Origin: an uncultured Prevotella sp.
GTDB lineage: Bacteria > Bacteroidota > Bacteroidia > Bacteroidales > Bacteroidaceae
Direction: 5' to 3'
DNA: 39,107 nt
NCBI GenBank assembly: GCA_900543975.1
Contig: UQTI01000023.1
Location: 1 to 39,107, forward strand
Part shown: positions 1 to 8,400 of the stretch, in pieces
Numbering within the stretch: the stretch's first letter is position 1
Layout of the letters: every line of letters starts with the position of its first letter
Position numbers and translations under genes: made by a program
The notes under the pieces: model-generated
Told to the model about the DNA's origin: nothing
The model's database searches: none
What the model saw: the letters and a program-made list of their open reading frames with translations, nothing else

Positions 1-188
1 TTGTGCCGCCAGGTGCACCGCTGGGTATCTGAGTCTGGAATGGATAAGCGCTGAAAGCATCTAAGTGCGAAGCCAGCCGCAAGATGAGAGCTCCTCATAA
101 GGGTCGTTGTAGACGACAACGTTGATAGGGTGCAGGTGTAAAGACGGTGACGTCAAAGCCGAGCACTACTAATTGCCCGAAGCTTTCC
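1..188 (+). rRNA. 23S ribosomal RNA, 3' end (partial)
   Basis: This is the terminal part of a large-subunit rRNA gene cut by the window edge. The conserved 3' sequence is visible: the GGTATCTGAGTCTGGAATGG-like stretch, the AAGCATCTAAGTG segment, and an ending close to CCCGAAGCTTTC, as expected in Bacteroidales. The exact 3' end is estimated and could be off by a few bases. About 118 bases of spacer without a tRNA separate it from the 5S gene, so this is the distal end of an rRNA operon transcribed on the plus strand. Confidence 0.95.
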
Positions 189-306
189 GCAGGGTCATAG
201 TTTCAGATGTATTGCTAAAGGCGATAGTCTTTTGTTGTTATAGAATTGCTTGTGTTGAGAAGTCAACCTTATACGTCATCCTTAATTGGATGTTCGCAAC
301 CGAACA

Positions 307-418
<112 letters not shown>

Positions 419-427
419 TTTTAGAAG

Positions 428-464
428 AGAGTTCTGAGACGAAAGTCTTGGGACTCTTTTTTTT
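428..464 (+). terminator. Rho-independent terminator of the rRNA operon
   Basis: A 13-bp stem with G-U wobbles (AGAGTTCTGAGAC against GTCTTGGGACTCT) closes on a GAAA tetraloop and runs into a T tract at 458-464. It sits 10 bases after the 5S gene. Confidence 0.85.
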
Positions 465-512
465 ATGCCTTTTTTTAAAAGAAGACAATCCTCTTTTTTT
501 TATTGTAGAACA

Positions 513-726
513 TTACGCCCTTTTGCTTGCGTTGTTTCAAAGACAATAGAGACAATAGGGACAATTTTTAATTTGCTTGATTAAAACAATCAAATTTGTT
601 CAATTATAACAATCAAATTTACGCCCTTTTGCTTGCGTTGTTTCAAAGACAATAGAGACAATAGGGACAATTTTTAATTTGCTTGATTAAAACAATCAAA
701 TTTGTTCAATTATAACAATCAAATTT
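513..726. repeat. 106-bp perfect tandem duplication
   Basis: Two head-to-tail copies with a 106-bp period (first from 513, second from 619) appear identical over their full length. The unit is AT rich and contains short internal repeats such as ACAATCAAATT. It lies in the 430-base gene-free stretch between the rRNA terminator and the histidine kinase gene. No convincing reading frame is present. Confidence 0.9.
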
Positions 727-744
727 GCTTAACCATTACAATTA

Positions 745-790
745 AAAAAATTGTCTCTATTGTCTCTATTGTCTTTAAAACAATGCAAGC
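745..790. repeat. Inverted partial copy of the 106-bp unit
   Basis: This segment is nearly the reverse complement of the start of the tandem unit (GCTTGCGTTGTTTCAAAGAC and the following AATAGAGACAATAGGGACAA part), with a few mismatches. A transcript through 520-790 could fold into either of two alternative large hairpins, pairing this arm with copy 1 or copy 2. Confidence 0.8.
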
Positions 791-900
791 GTCTTTGTTG
801 ATTGCTTGTTTTCAATTGTCTTTAAATCTTTTCAAGAAGCTTTGCCTTCAATTCTCTTCATGTTATAATATTTTTTTCTTTTTTCCGTTATCTAATAGTT

Positions 901-2070
901 ATGCAATGGACAGACCGTATTCGTCAGGTAAAGATTGTGCTGTTTGTGGCAGCCATCGTGCTGGCTGTGCTCTCGCTTGTTGTCTCCCACTTTCTTGTGC
1001 GGGACCTCTATGCTGAAGAGCGCAGCAAGATGGAGATATGGAGTGAGGCCATGCGCACGCTCAACAATGCCGATGAAAATACTGACCTTAACCTCGTGCT
1101 GAAGGTCATTAACGACAACAACACCATCCCCGTGATCGTTGTCGACAAGATGGGCAACGTGCAGACGTTCCGTAACCTTAAGATCAAGAGTTGTAACGAT
1201 TATGCCGATTCGCTGAGTTATGCCTCGCAGGTGGCACGACGTCTGTATGCTTCCGACAAGTTTATAAGCATAGCGCTCGACGACAGTGTGAGCCACGACA
1301 ACATTTTTGTGTGCTATGACGACTCGGTCATGCTCAAACGTCTCACCTCTTATCCTTATGTGCAGCTCTGCGTGGTCTTCGTTTTTGTGGTGGTTGCTAT
1401 CTTTGCGCTTCTCACCTCCAAGCGTGCGGAGCAGAACAAGGTGTGGGTGGGCTTGTCTAAGGAGACGGCACATCAGCTCGGAACACCGATATCGAGCCTA
1501 ATGGCTTGGACGGAGATCTTGAAAGAGACTTATCCTGACGATGAACTCATTCCGGAGATGGACAAGGACGTGAAGCGTCTGCAACTCATTGCCGACCGCT
1601 TCTCGAAGATTGGGTCGCTGCCTGAGCCTGTGCCGTCGAGCCTTAACGAGGTCATGGAGCATGTTATCGACTACATGGACCGCCGTACCTCGAAGAAGGT
1701 GCAGATGATACGCTCTTTCCCAGACCACGACGTGACGGTGAAGCTCAACGCCTCTCTCTTCGAGTGGGTGATAGAGAACCTATGCAAGAACGCTGTCGAT
1801 GCCATGGAGGGCGCTGGCACCATAACGTTGTCGATCAACGACAGCAGCGACAAAGAGGTCGTGGTGGAGGTCACTGACACGGGCAAGGGCATTAAGAAGA
1901 AGGACATGCGCAACGTGTTCCGACCGGGCTTTACCACAAAGAAGCGTGGATGGGGCCTCGGCCTCTCGCTTGCTAAGCGCATAGTGGAGGAGTATCACCA
2001 CGGCCGCATCTACGTCAAAAGCTCGGAATTGGGCAAAGGCACAACCTTCCGCATTGAGCTAAAGAGGTAA
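901..2070 (+). CDS. Membrane sensor histidine kinase
   Basis: A 389-residue HisKA/HATPase_c sensor kinase that should autophosphorylate on histidine in response to a periplasmic signal. It has a transmembrane helix at about 10-32, an extracytoplasmic region at about 33-151 and a second helix at about 153-172. The H-box follows (ETAHQLGTP, His191), then the N-box (ENLCKNAVDA, Asn293 and Asn297), G1 (DTGKG, 326-330) and G2 (GWGLGLSL, 350-357). No HAMP domain is obvious between helix 2 and the H-box. No response regulator is encoded nearby, so it is an orphan kinase. The ATG at 901 is kept because the first helix follows it closely. The signal sensed is unknown. It is separated from the next gene by a clear promoter. 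Confidence 0.9.
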   Translation: MQWTDRIRQVKIVLFVAAIVLAVLSLVVSHFLVRDLYAEERSKMEIWSEAMRTLNNADENTDLNLVLKVINDNNTIPVIVVDKMGNVQTFRNLKIKSCNDYADSLSYASQVARRLYASDKFISIALDDSVSHDNIFVCYDDSVMLKRLTSYPYVQLCVVFVFVVVAIFALLTSKRAEQNKVWVGLSKETAHQLGTPISSLMAWTEILKETYPDDELIPEMDKDVKRLQLIADRFSKIGSLPEPVPSSLNEVMEHVIDYMDRRTSKKVQMIRSFPDHDVTVKLNASLFEWVIENLCKNAVDAMEGAGTITLSINDSSDKEVVVEVTDTGKGIKKKDMRNVFRPGFTTKKRGWGLGLSLAKRIVEEYHHGRIYVKSSELGKGTTFRIELKR

Positions 2071-2133
2071 ATTTGATGCGTTTTAATTGTTCAAATGTCA
2101 ATATTTCCTTAAATAATGGATATTTTCATGTTT

Positions 2134-2168
2134 TTCTGTCACGATATGAAAAAGATTTTGTAACTTTG
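2134..2168 (+). promoter_or_regulatory. Bacteroidetes promoter for DUF177-rpmF-fabH
   Basis: A perfect TAnnTTTG -7 box (TAACTTTG) lies at 2161-2168, with a weak T-rich -33 region around 2131-2138. Transcription would start near 2175, about 77 bases ahead of the chosen start of the DUF177 gene. Confidence 0.7.
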
Positions 2169-2251
2169 CATTTCAAAAGGCTGTATGTCTATTGACAATC
2201 ACTGAATTGCGGTTGAAAAAAGGCATGCGGCATAATGTTTTTTACAGCCAA

Positions 2252-2785
2252 ATGTGCAGTTTAGAGTCATTGAAAATAGACTTGAAAGGGTTGAAGGAAG
2301 GCGATAACGCCATGACGTTCAATCTTCGCGACGCTTACTTTGAGGTCATAGAGGCACCCGAAGTTAGGCGTGGCAACGTGTGCGTTGAGCTCAACGCTCA
2401 TCGTACGGAGAATTTCTTCGATCTTGACTTCCATGTGTGCGGTACCGTCACCGTGCCTTGCGACCTCTGTCTCGACGACATGGAGCAGGAGGTGGAGAGC
2501 GATAACCACTTGGTTGTGAAATTTGGAGATGAATACTCGGAAGATGATGACCTCATAACAGTAGAGGAAGCCGATGGCACAATCGATCTGGCGTGGCTCA
2601 TCTATGAATTCATAGCACTCGATATCCCCATTAAGCACGTTCATGCACCTGGAAAATGCAACGCGGCGATGATCAAGGCTCTTGAAGAGCACTCAGCTAC
2701 CCGAAGTAGTGATGAGGATGACGCGGAGAATATGGATCCCCGATGGAGTGAACTGAAAAAATTAAAAACAATAATTAAAGATTAA
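2252..2785 (+). CDS. DUF177 (YceD-like) protein
   Basis: A 177-residue cytosolic protein of the DUF177/YceD family, which is almost always encoded just upstream of rpmF and has been linked to rRNA processing and 50S assembly. The hallmark is a CxxC-type motif (PCDLCLDD) in the middle, followed by an acidic stretch (EYSEDDDLI) and a conserved LDIPIKHVH segment near the C-terminus. I chose ATG 2252 because the family N-terminus (SLESLKIDLKGL) begins there; ATG 2225 or a TTG at 2192 would add 9 or 20 unrelated residues. The next gene, rpmF, starts six bases after the stop, so the two are co-transcribed. Confidence 0.87.
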   Translation: MCSLESLKIDLKGLKEGDNAMTFNLRDAYFEVIEAPEVRRGNVCVELNAHRTENFFDLDFHVCGTVTVPCDLCLDDMEQEVESDNHLVVKFGDEYSEDDDLITVEEADGTIDLAWLIYEFIALDIPIKHVHAPGKCNAAMIKALEEHSATRSSDEDDAENMDPRWSELKKLKTIIKD

Positions 2786-2791
2786 AAGAAA

Positions 2792-2977
2792 ATGGCACAT
2801 CCTAAAAGAAGACAGTCAAAGACTCGTACACTCAAAAGAAGAACTCATGATAAGGCAGTAGCTCCTACACTGGCAGTTTGCCCCAACTGCGGCGCTTACT
2901 ATGTGTACCACACCGTATGCCCCACTTGCGGCTACTATCGTGGAAAGGTTGCTGTTGTTAAGGAACTTGCTGACTAA
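2792..2977 (+). CDS. rpmF: 50S ribosomal protein L32
   Basis: A 61-residue basic L32 protein, full length for the family. It starts AHPKRRQSKTRT, the L32 signature, and has four cysteines in two pairs (CPNC and CPTC) that form the zinc ribbon, so it is the zinc-binding (C+) form. It lies between DUF177 and fabH, only nine bases ahead of fabH, in the widespread yceD-rpmF-fabH arrangement that couples ribosome and fatty-acid synthesis. Confidence 0.98.
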   Translation: MAHPKRRQSKTRTLKRRTHDKAVAPTLAVCPNCGAYYVYHTVCPTCGYYRGKVAVVKELAD

Positions 2978-2986
2978 TAAAAGATA

Positions 2987-4012
2987 ATGGGAAAGATCAA
3001 TGCAGTAATCACTGGAATTGGTGGATATGTGCCCGACTATGTCCTCAACAACGAGGAGCTGTCGCGCATGGTAGACACCAGTGACGAGTGGATTATGACT
3101 CGTGTGGGCATCAAGGAACGCCACATCCTCACGGAGGAAGGTCTCGGAACAAGCTACATGGCGCGTAAGGCTGCCAAGCAGCTCATCAAAAAGACCGGCG
3201 TGGACCCTGATACCATCGATGCGCTGATCGTAACCACCACCACTCCCGACTATAAATTCCCATCTACGGCATCTATCGTGCTGGGTAAGCTCGGACTGAA
3301 GAACGCTTTCGCGTTTGACCTTGAGGCTGCCTGCTGCGGATTCCTCTACACTCTTGACATGGCTGCATCTATGATTCAGAGCGGCCGTTACAAGAAGATC
3401 ATCGTTATCGGTGCCGACAAGATGTCGTCGCTGGTCGACTATCAGGACCGCGCCACATGTGTGCTCTTCGGCGATGGTGCCGGTGCAGTGCTCGTGGAAG
3501 CAACAGAAGAAGAGGGCGTGGGTGTGCAGAACTCTTATCTGCGCACCGACGGCAAGGGTCTGCCCTTCCTCCACATGAAGGCGGGCGGATCAGTGTGTCC
3601 CGCTTCTCATTTCACCGTAGATCACCGTCTGCACTACCTCTACCAGGAGGGACGCACCGTGTTCCGCTATGCCGTGACCGATATGAGCGACGACGTGGCT
3701 ACGATTATGGAGCGCAACGGCCTCTCTGCCGATGATGTGAAATGGGTGGTGCCTCACGAGGCAAACCTCCGCATCATTGAGGCGGTGACCAAGCGTGTGG
3801 GCATTCCTATGGAGAAGGTGATGGTTAACATACAACGCTACGGCAACACAAGTGCCGCCACAATTCCTCTCGCCCTTTGGGACTATGAGAAGGAGCTGAA
3901 GAAGGGCGACAACATCGTGTTCACCGCTTTCGGAGCTGGCTTCGTGCATGGTGCCTCTTTCTACAAGTGGGCATACGACGGTGCAGAGGCTGCCGCCAAG
4001 GAGGTGAAATAA
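2987..4012 (+). CDS. fabH: Beta-ketoacyl-ACP synthase III
   Basis: A 341-residue KAS III that condenses acetyl-CoA with malonyl-ACP to start type II fatty-acid synthesis in the cytosol. The Cys-His-Asn triad is readable: Cys116 in EAACCGFLY, His257 in VPHEAN and Asn287 in RYGNTSA. A second cysteine directly after the catalytic one (CC instead of the common CA) is a small departure. The FGDGAGA loop at 161-167 is typical. It is the third gene of the DUF177-rpmF-fabH unit and is followed by a strong terminator at 4055. In many Bacteroidales the next genes are era and der; here they lie about 8 kb further on. Confidence 0.97.
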   Translation: MGKINAVITGIGGYVPDYVLNNEELSRMVDTSDEWIMTRVGIKERHILTEEGLGTSYMARKAAKQLIKKTGVDPDTIDALIVTTTTPDYKFPSTASIVLGKLGLKNAFAFDLEAACCGFLYTLDMAASMIQSGRYKKIIVIGADKMSSLVDYQDRATCVLFGDGAGAVLVEATEEEGVGVQNSYLRTDGKGLPFLHMKAGGSVCPASHFTVDHRLHYLYQEGRTVFRYAVTDMSDDVATIMERNGLSADDVKWVVPHEANLRIIEAVTKRVGIPMEKVMVNIQRYGNTSAATIPLALWDYEKELKKGDNIVFTAFGAGFVHGASFYKWAYDGAEAAAKEVK

Positions 4013-4054
4013 GGCGCAAGCGCATAATTAGCATTTTATATCTTCTTAAATATC

Positions 4055-4098
4055 AAGCGCGTTCTTCTCGTCGGAAAGACGGGAGAACGCGCTTTTTG
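4055..4098 (+). terminator. Rho-independent terminator after fabH
   Basis: A stem of 16-17 bp (AGCGCGTTCTTCTCGTC against GACGGGAGAACGCGCT) with a GGAAA loop and a short T run ends the DUF177-rpmF-fabH unit 43 bases after the fabH stop. Confidence 0.88.
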
Positions 4099-4142
4099 TA
4101 TCTCTGCCGAACCTATTGAGAGATTATTTTCCAAATTATTGC

Positions 4143-4171
4143 TTGATTATTGCAATAAATCATTATATTTG
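4143..4171 (+). promoter_or_regulatory. Promoter upstream of the 16-bp repeats
   Basis: TTG at 4143-4145 is spaced 18 bases from a TATATTTG -7 box at 4164-4171. Transcription starting near 4178 would place the whole 16-bp repeat array inside the leader of the 161-aa gene. Confidence 0.6.
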
Positions 4172-4212
4172 CAGAAATCTTATGAGGCTTTACCTTTCTG
4201 TAGCTGATGCCT

Positions 4213-4308
4213 CATGCTCGTGAGATTAAATGCTTGTGAGTTTACATGCTTGTGAGATTAAATGCTTGTGAGTTTAAATGCTTGTGAGTTTACATGCTTG
4301 TGAGAGTT
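4213..4308 (+). repeat. Six tandem 16-bp repeats in a leader region
   Basis: Six contiguous units start at 4213, 4229, 4245, 4261, 4277 and 4293. The consensus is (c/a)ATGCTTGTGAG(t/a)TTA, alternating between two variants (AGTTTA and AGATTA). Every unit carries an ATG; because 16 is not a multiple of three, successive ATGs fall in different frames and open very short reading frames ending in the TGA of later units. The array ends 39 bases before the start codon of the following gene. There are no spacers, so it is not CRISPR. Confidence 0.92.
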
Positions 4309-4347
4309 TCATAACCCTATCTGTTCAACTGATAACGAATAAAAAAC

Positions 4348-4833
4348 ATGGATAATCGATTTGTTTCTATTTTTCTTCCTGCTCTGGTCATGACGAGAGA
4401 GGCAACAACGCTTGATGATCTTACGGTTGACAGCTTGTACTATTCTTATAATGTGTATAACGATTACGACGCTGACCGAGATGACGTGAACTGGAAACGT
4501 ATGCGCTTTTATCACACCAGAGTGGGTAACAGGAAGGCGTTGGTCATAGACTATCGTGATAGGGAGGACATCTTCAGCGTCTACTCTCTCATTACCTACA
4601 GCGCCGACCACTCGTTGCCCGTGCGCTACTATACCTTCTTTGCCGACTTCTACGATTTTGAGCATCCGCACACTGCATTGCTGCGCGAGAACAACGGCGA
4701 TATGACAAGCACCCGTCTGCAACGTTACAGTTTCGACATTTCGTGGCACACCATGTTAGAGGCAGTGAGGATTCATGAAAAGAAAAACCCGCTCTTGGAA
4801 CGAGACCCAGACGAGGTGCTCCCTGACTTGTAG
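4348..4833 (+). CDS. Hypothetical protein, 161 aa
   Basis: I do not recognise a family. The protein is soluble-looking, without a clear signal peptide or transmembrane helix, rich in aromatic and acidic residues, with a striking Tyr/Asp stretch around residues 30-46 (YYSYNVYNDYDADRDD) and a basic/acidic C-terminal tail (EKKNPLLERDPDE). Codon use looks like its neighbours, so it is probably genuine. It stands alone behind its own promoter and an unusual six-copy repeat leader, with another promoter beginning about 90 bases after its stop. It belongs to the block that separates fabH from era. Confidence 0.65.
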   Translation: MDNRFVSIFLPALVMTREATTLDDLTVDSLYYSYNVYNDYDADRDDVNWKRMRFYHTRVGNRKALVIDYRDREDIFSVYSLITYSADHSLPVRYYTFFADFYDFEHPHTALLRENNGDMTSTRLQRYSFDISWHTMLEAVRIHEKKNPLLERDPDEVLPDL

Positions 4834-4920
4834 TGTCATTTCTTTGATTTATCGAGGATTATGTTCGCTTGTGTAAAAATGCTGAAGAAAGAATTTTTAT
4901 GCACCTTTTTCTGAAGATTG

Positions 4921-4951
4921 TTGCATTGTGTTCTTTTTTTTGCTAACTTTG
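4921..4951 (+). promoter_or_regulatory. Promoter 1 upstream of the giant FG-GAP gene
   Basis: TTG at 4921-4923, a 20-base spacer and TAACTTTG at 4944-4951 match the Bacteroidetes consensus well. It lies about 500 bases ahead of the start codon at 5456. Confidence 0.65.
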
Positions 4952-4991
4952 CATAAGATAGGCTGCACCTCAGCAAAACGTTCAAGCAAGC

Positions 4992-5025
4992 TTGACGTTC
5001 TGCAATTCGGTTTGCGCTATCTTTG
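4992..5025 (+). promoter_or_regulatory. Promoter 2 upstream of the giant FG-GAP gene
   Basis: A perfect TATCTTTG -7 box at 5018-5025 with a weaker upstream element gives a second start near 5033. The transcript would begin with a small hairpin (TGGCA/TGCCA arms around a GAAAA loop, 5037-5062). The 12-codon frame at 5035-5073 (ATG to TAA) is probably chance. The remaining 5074-5290 stretch shows no gene. Confidence 0.55.
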
Positions 5026-5290
5026 CAATTGATAATGGTGGCATGTGAAAAACATTGTGCCATCGAGTATTAACTAAAACCATTTGAACAAGAAAAGACA
5101 GAAACAAATCAAGAAAAGACGCTTTTGCTGCACGACGAGGCGAAGCCTACGCGGCGGCAATGCCAAGAGCTGACTTATAGTACGCCCGTGGCACAACCAA
5201 ATTAATGAGTTAAAACCCAAGCGTCAGTCGTTCGTTTTTATTGAATTTTTAAGATATTGAGCTTTTAGCTCTTGTTCTCATACATCAGAA

Positions 5291-5395
5291 TACCGCCAAT
5301 ATTCACACAGCACAGAGAACAAGCAGATGGAAGGCTCACGCTTTTTGGCGTGAGCCGTTCTGTGCTTGTATGTGTTGTTAGGTCACTTGGCGGTA
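5291..5395 (+). ncRNA. Rod-like structured RNA (leader element or small RNA)
   Basis: Four nested pairing blocks form one long hairpin: TACCGCCAA 5291-5299 with TTGGCGGTA 5387-5395 (perfect), ACACA 5304-5308 with TGTGT 5371-5375, GCACAGAGAAC 5310-5320 with GTTCTGTGC 5357-5365, and GGCTCACGC 5333-5341 with GCGTGAGCC 5348-5356 (perfect). A 12-base one-sided bulge sits at 5321-5332. A T run follows at 5431-5438, just ahead of the start codon at 5456. I see no tmRNA, RNase P or SRP RNA signatures. It could be a cis-acting leader or the 3' part of an independent RNA. Confidence 0.5.
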
Positions 5396-5455
5396 ACCTT
5401 GATGTAGACAAGCCACGAACGGTTGCACGCCTTTTTTTATTTTTGTAAACCTACA

Positions 5456-8400
5456 ATGAAAACGAATTTTACTTTTAAAGCCGGGTCTCTCCGACGTGTG
5501 CTTCTGCTCGTTGTCATGATGTCGTTGTGGCAGGTCGGGTGGGCTGCCGACAGCTTCAAGAAGATGGTGAGGGATGGCGTGACCTATTATTATGGCGTGT
5601 CTGACCATTATGCCGACAAATATGGCCAGAGATTTACTGTGACCGATGGCCTACATTCCAATGAAAATGTAGTAAAGACCTACACCGATGATGCAGGGTT
5701 TGAATATAAGATAACCATCCGGGACGGCGCTCGCTCGGTAGAGCTGACAAAGATACCTGATACCGAGGAGGTGAGAGTGCCTGAGAAAATGCATTATGCA
5801 GGCCAAGATGTCGCCATCAACGCTCTGACGTTCAATTCGTGTGGCAACAACGTAAAAGACATTTATTTCGGCAGTTTGTTACCTGAAAGCTTTAGTGGCA
5901 AGAACGCTACGGTGCATGTGTCTGACGCCCAGTTTGATGCTGCCCTCGCTTTTGGGGTGAAGTGTGTGCGTGCCGACAGTCGCAGGGCGTTGAATAGCTC
6001 TCTTTTTACTTTTGAAAACTCGTCTTGGCTTGAGGAAACCCCGACCATGTTCTATGATGTCGACGGCAACGGAAAGCTCGACTTTTTCAAAGGCAGCTTT
6101 GTGGTGAGATGGGGATCTGGCTATAAAGCAGAGTGCTTTGGTATGACAAAAGCCGTGTCGTTGGATGGTGAAGAGTTGTTCTCTTATAGCAATACCGTCG
6201 CTAAGGCTCCTTATGAGGAAGAGTTTTATGGACATTTTGCCCAACTGTCACGCGATGGCAAACCTTATTGGGTTGACCTTTCTGGTCTTGTATATGATAT
6301 GTCGGGCAATCTGGTGCTTGACAACTACAGGAAAGGAAATGGCTTTGCTGCCACAGCCGACATCAATGGTGACGGATGCAAGGAAATTTTGCCAACCTTG
6401 AATGATGGAGACGGCGCTTACAATATTAAGCGCGTGCTTGCCGATGGCACATTTGTGAATGACAAGATTTATGTGACCTCCGATACCACCGTTCTTGGTT
6501 CTATTGACGATTATACACCCAATTCGGGAGTGATAACTAAGCGCACAGGTGGCTCTGGCATCCCAAGTATTGGTCATGACATGTTCGTGAAGTCGAAGGA
6601 GAACCCGTTTTTTGACGAGATTACCGATGACAACACCAACAACACAGGCTCTGAGCCGCGTATGCGCCTTGTGAAGGAGAGCAACCAACTAAAGGCGATG
6701 TCGCTGCCAACAGGCGAACTATCTGCCTCCGACTATAACGGTGACGGACTGATAGACCTTAACGATGGCAAAAACATATATTACAACCTTGGCGGCAACC
6801 GTTTCTTCCGTAGCCCCCATAAGGGAACAGTTTTTTCCACCGACCTGACGGGCAATGGTCTGCTCGACCATATCGACTTTACCAACACGCAGACCGACCT
6901 TTACATCTCTAAGCCTGACGGTAGCATGGGTGAACCCAAGACGCTGCTCAAGAACCAAGCGGTGAAGAAAGTGTTCTTTGGCGACTTCGACCATGATGGC
7001 GACGTAGACATTCTCTTCTTCATCAATAGCTCCGACTACACCCTGTTCCAGTTCTACCGCAACGATGGCAATGGTGTGTTCCGCGCTAAAGACGACAATG
7101 TGGACGGACTATATACCGCCATTGCTTGCAACGACTATGATGGCGATGGCCTGTATGAGATTCTTGCGTATACTAAATATAAGGATCCAAACACAGGCTA
7201 TCAAAAAACAGAAAGCTGTTTGTTTAAGATAAGCAGCAAGTGGGGTGTGAGCAAGGTCGACCTACCCAAATACTTCGAAATGGCTGCTGACCTCGACAAC
7301 GACGGTTTTATGGAGATGCTCTCCAACATGGGCAACTACACCTTGATAGACAAGATTCCTGGAGCCGTAAAGAACACGCGTCCCGAGAAGATGTCTAAAC
7401 CTTCGGCTGTGGCTTTTGCCGATGCTTACAAGCTGAAGCTGTCGTGGGCTCGCGGCAAGGACAAGGAAACCTCTTCGTGTGACCTCACCTATGAGCTACG
7501 CATAGGCACAGCGAGCGGCAAGGGCGACATCTATTATGGCAACGCTAACGCTGACGGCACACGCCGTGTGTTGTCTGACGGCAACATGGGACGTGCTCTC
7601 AGCTACATGTATGACATGAGTAACCTCGTGGAAGGAAAATATTACATCGCCATACAGGCTGTCGATGCCAGCGGCTTAGGTGGTGAGTGGAGCGATGAGC
7701 TGGTATATGACCATAAGCTCTCGGCTCCTGTCATCACATCAATGGCATCAAACGTTTATTGCACATCCGACACCGTGACGCTATCCGTGCAGAACCCCGT
7801 GGCTGCTGCCGCTTATGAGTGGACCATCGACAACGGCGACATCATTGGTCAGAACGACAATGCCAGCACGGTAAAGGTAATATTCAGAGAGGCTGGCACA
7901 CGCAAGTTCAGCGTCAGCATGATGCTTGGTGGCAAGACCACAAAGTCGGATGAAGAGAAGATAGAAGTGATTCCATCAAGGGTCGCTACCATTGTTGCTG
8001 CTGACAACGAAAAGCTTATCGGAAAAAATCTTATTGACATTAACCAAGACGGCAATGCTGAGATAGAATGGTGGCCTTTCTATGAGCGCAAGTCGGACGG
8101 CTCTTATGCGGCTATTCGCAAGACATGGAACTCCGATTTGAGAGATATCCGCCTGTTTGCCGACTTTAACAACGATGGCTATCCTGACATTCTGACGTCT
8201 GAAAAGGTGTTGTATAACGGTGGCGAGGGTGACATGTCGTTTGATGGCGAAGAGGTCACGATCAATGGTCCTGACTATGGACGTGCGTTATACATGATGG
8301 ATTGGAACAACGATGGAAAATTTGCCTTAGGGTATGAAAATCGAGATTTGTTCTATGTGGACCAGAAAGGTGATTTCAACTATTCTATACTGAGGAGTTC

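Noticed and set aside
4213..4308. Possible CRISPR array
   Set aside because: The 16-bp units are contiguous with no spacers, shorter than CRISPR repeats, and no cas genes are present.
5035..5073. 12-codon leader peptide
   Set aside because: It starts at almost the same base as the predicted transcription start, overlaps a hairpin, and has no run of regulatory codons.
5033..5440. tmRNA, RNase P RNA or SRP RNA
   Set aside because: The conserved sequences of these RNAs (tmRNA tag and tRNA-like ends, RNase P GAGGAAAGTC-type core, SRP GGAA-loop helix) are not present.
5438..5445. TATTTTTG as a promoter box for the giant gene
   Set aside because: It matches TAnnTTTG but would put the transcription start almost on the ATG at 5456; the T-rich run is more likely part of an RNA 3' end.
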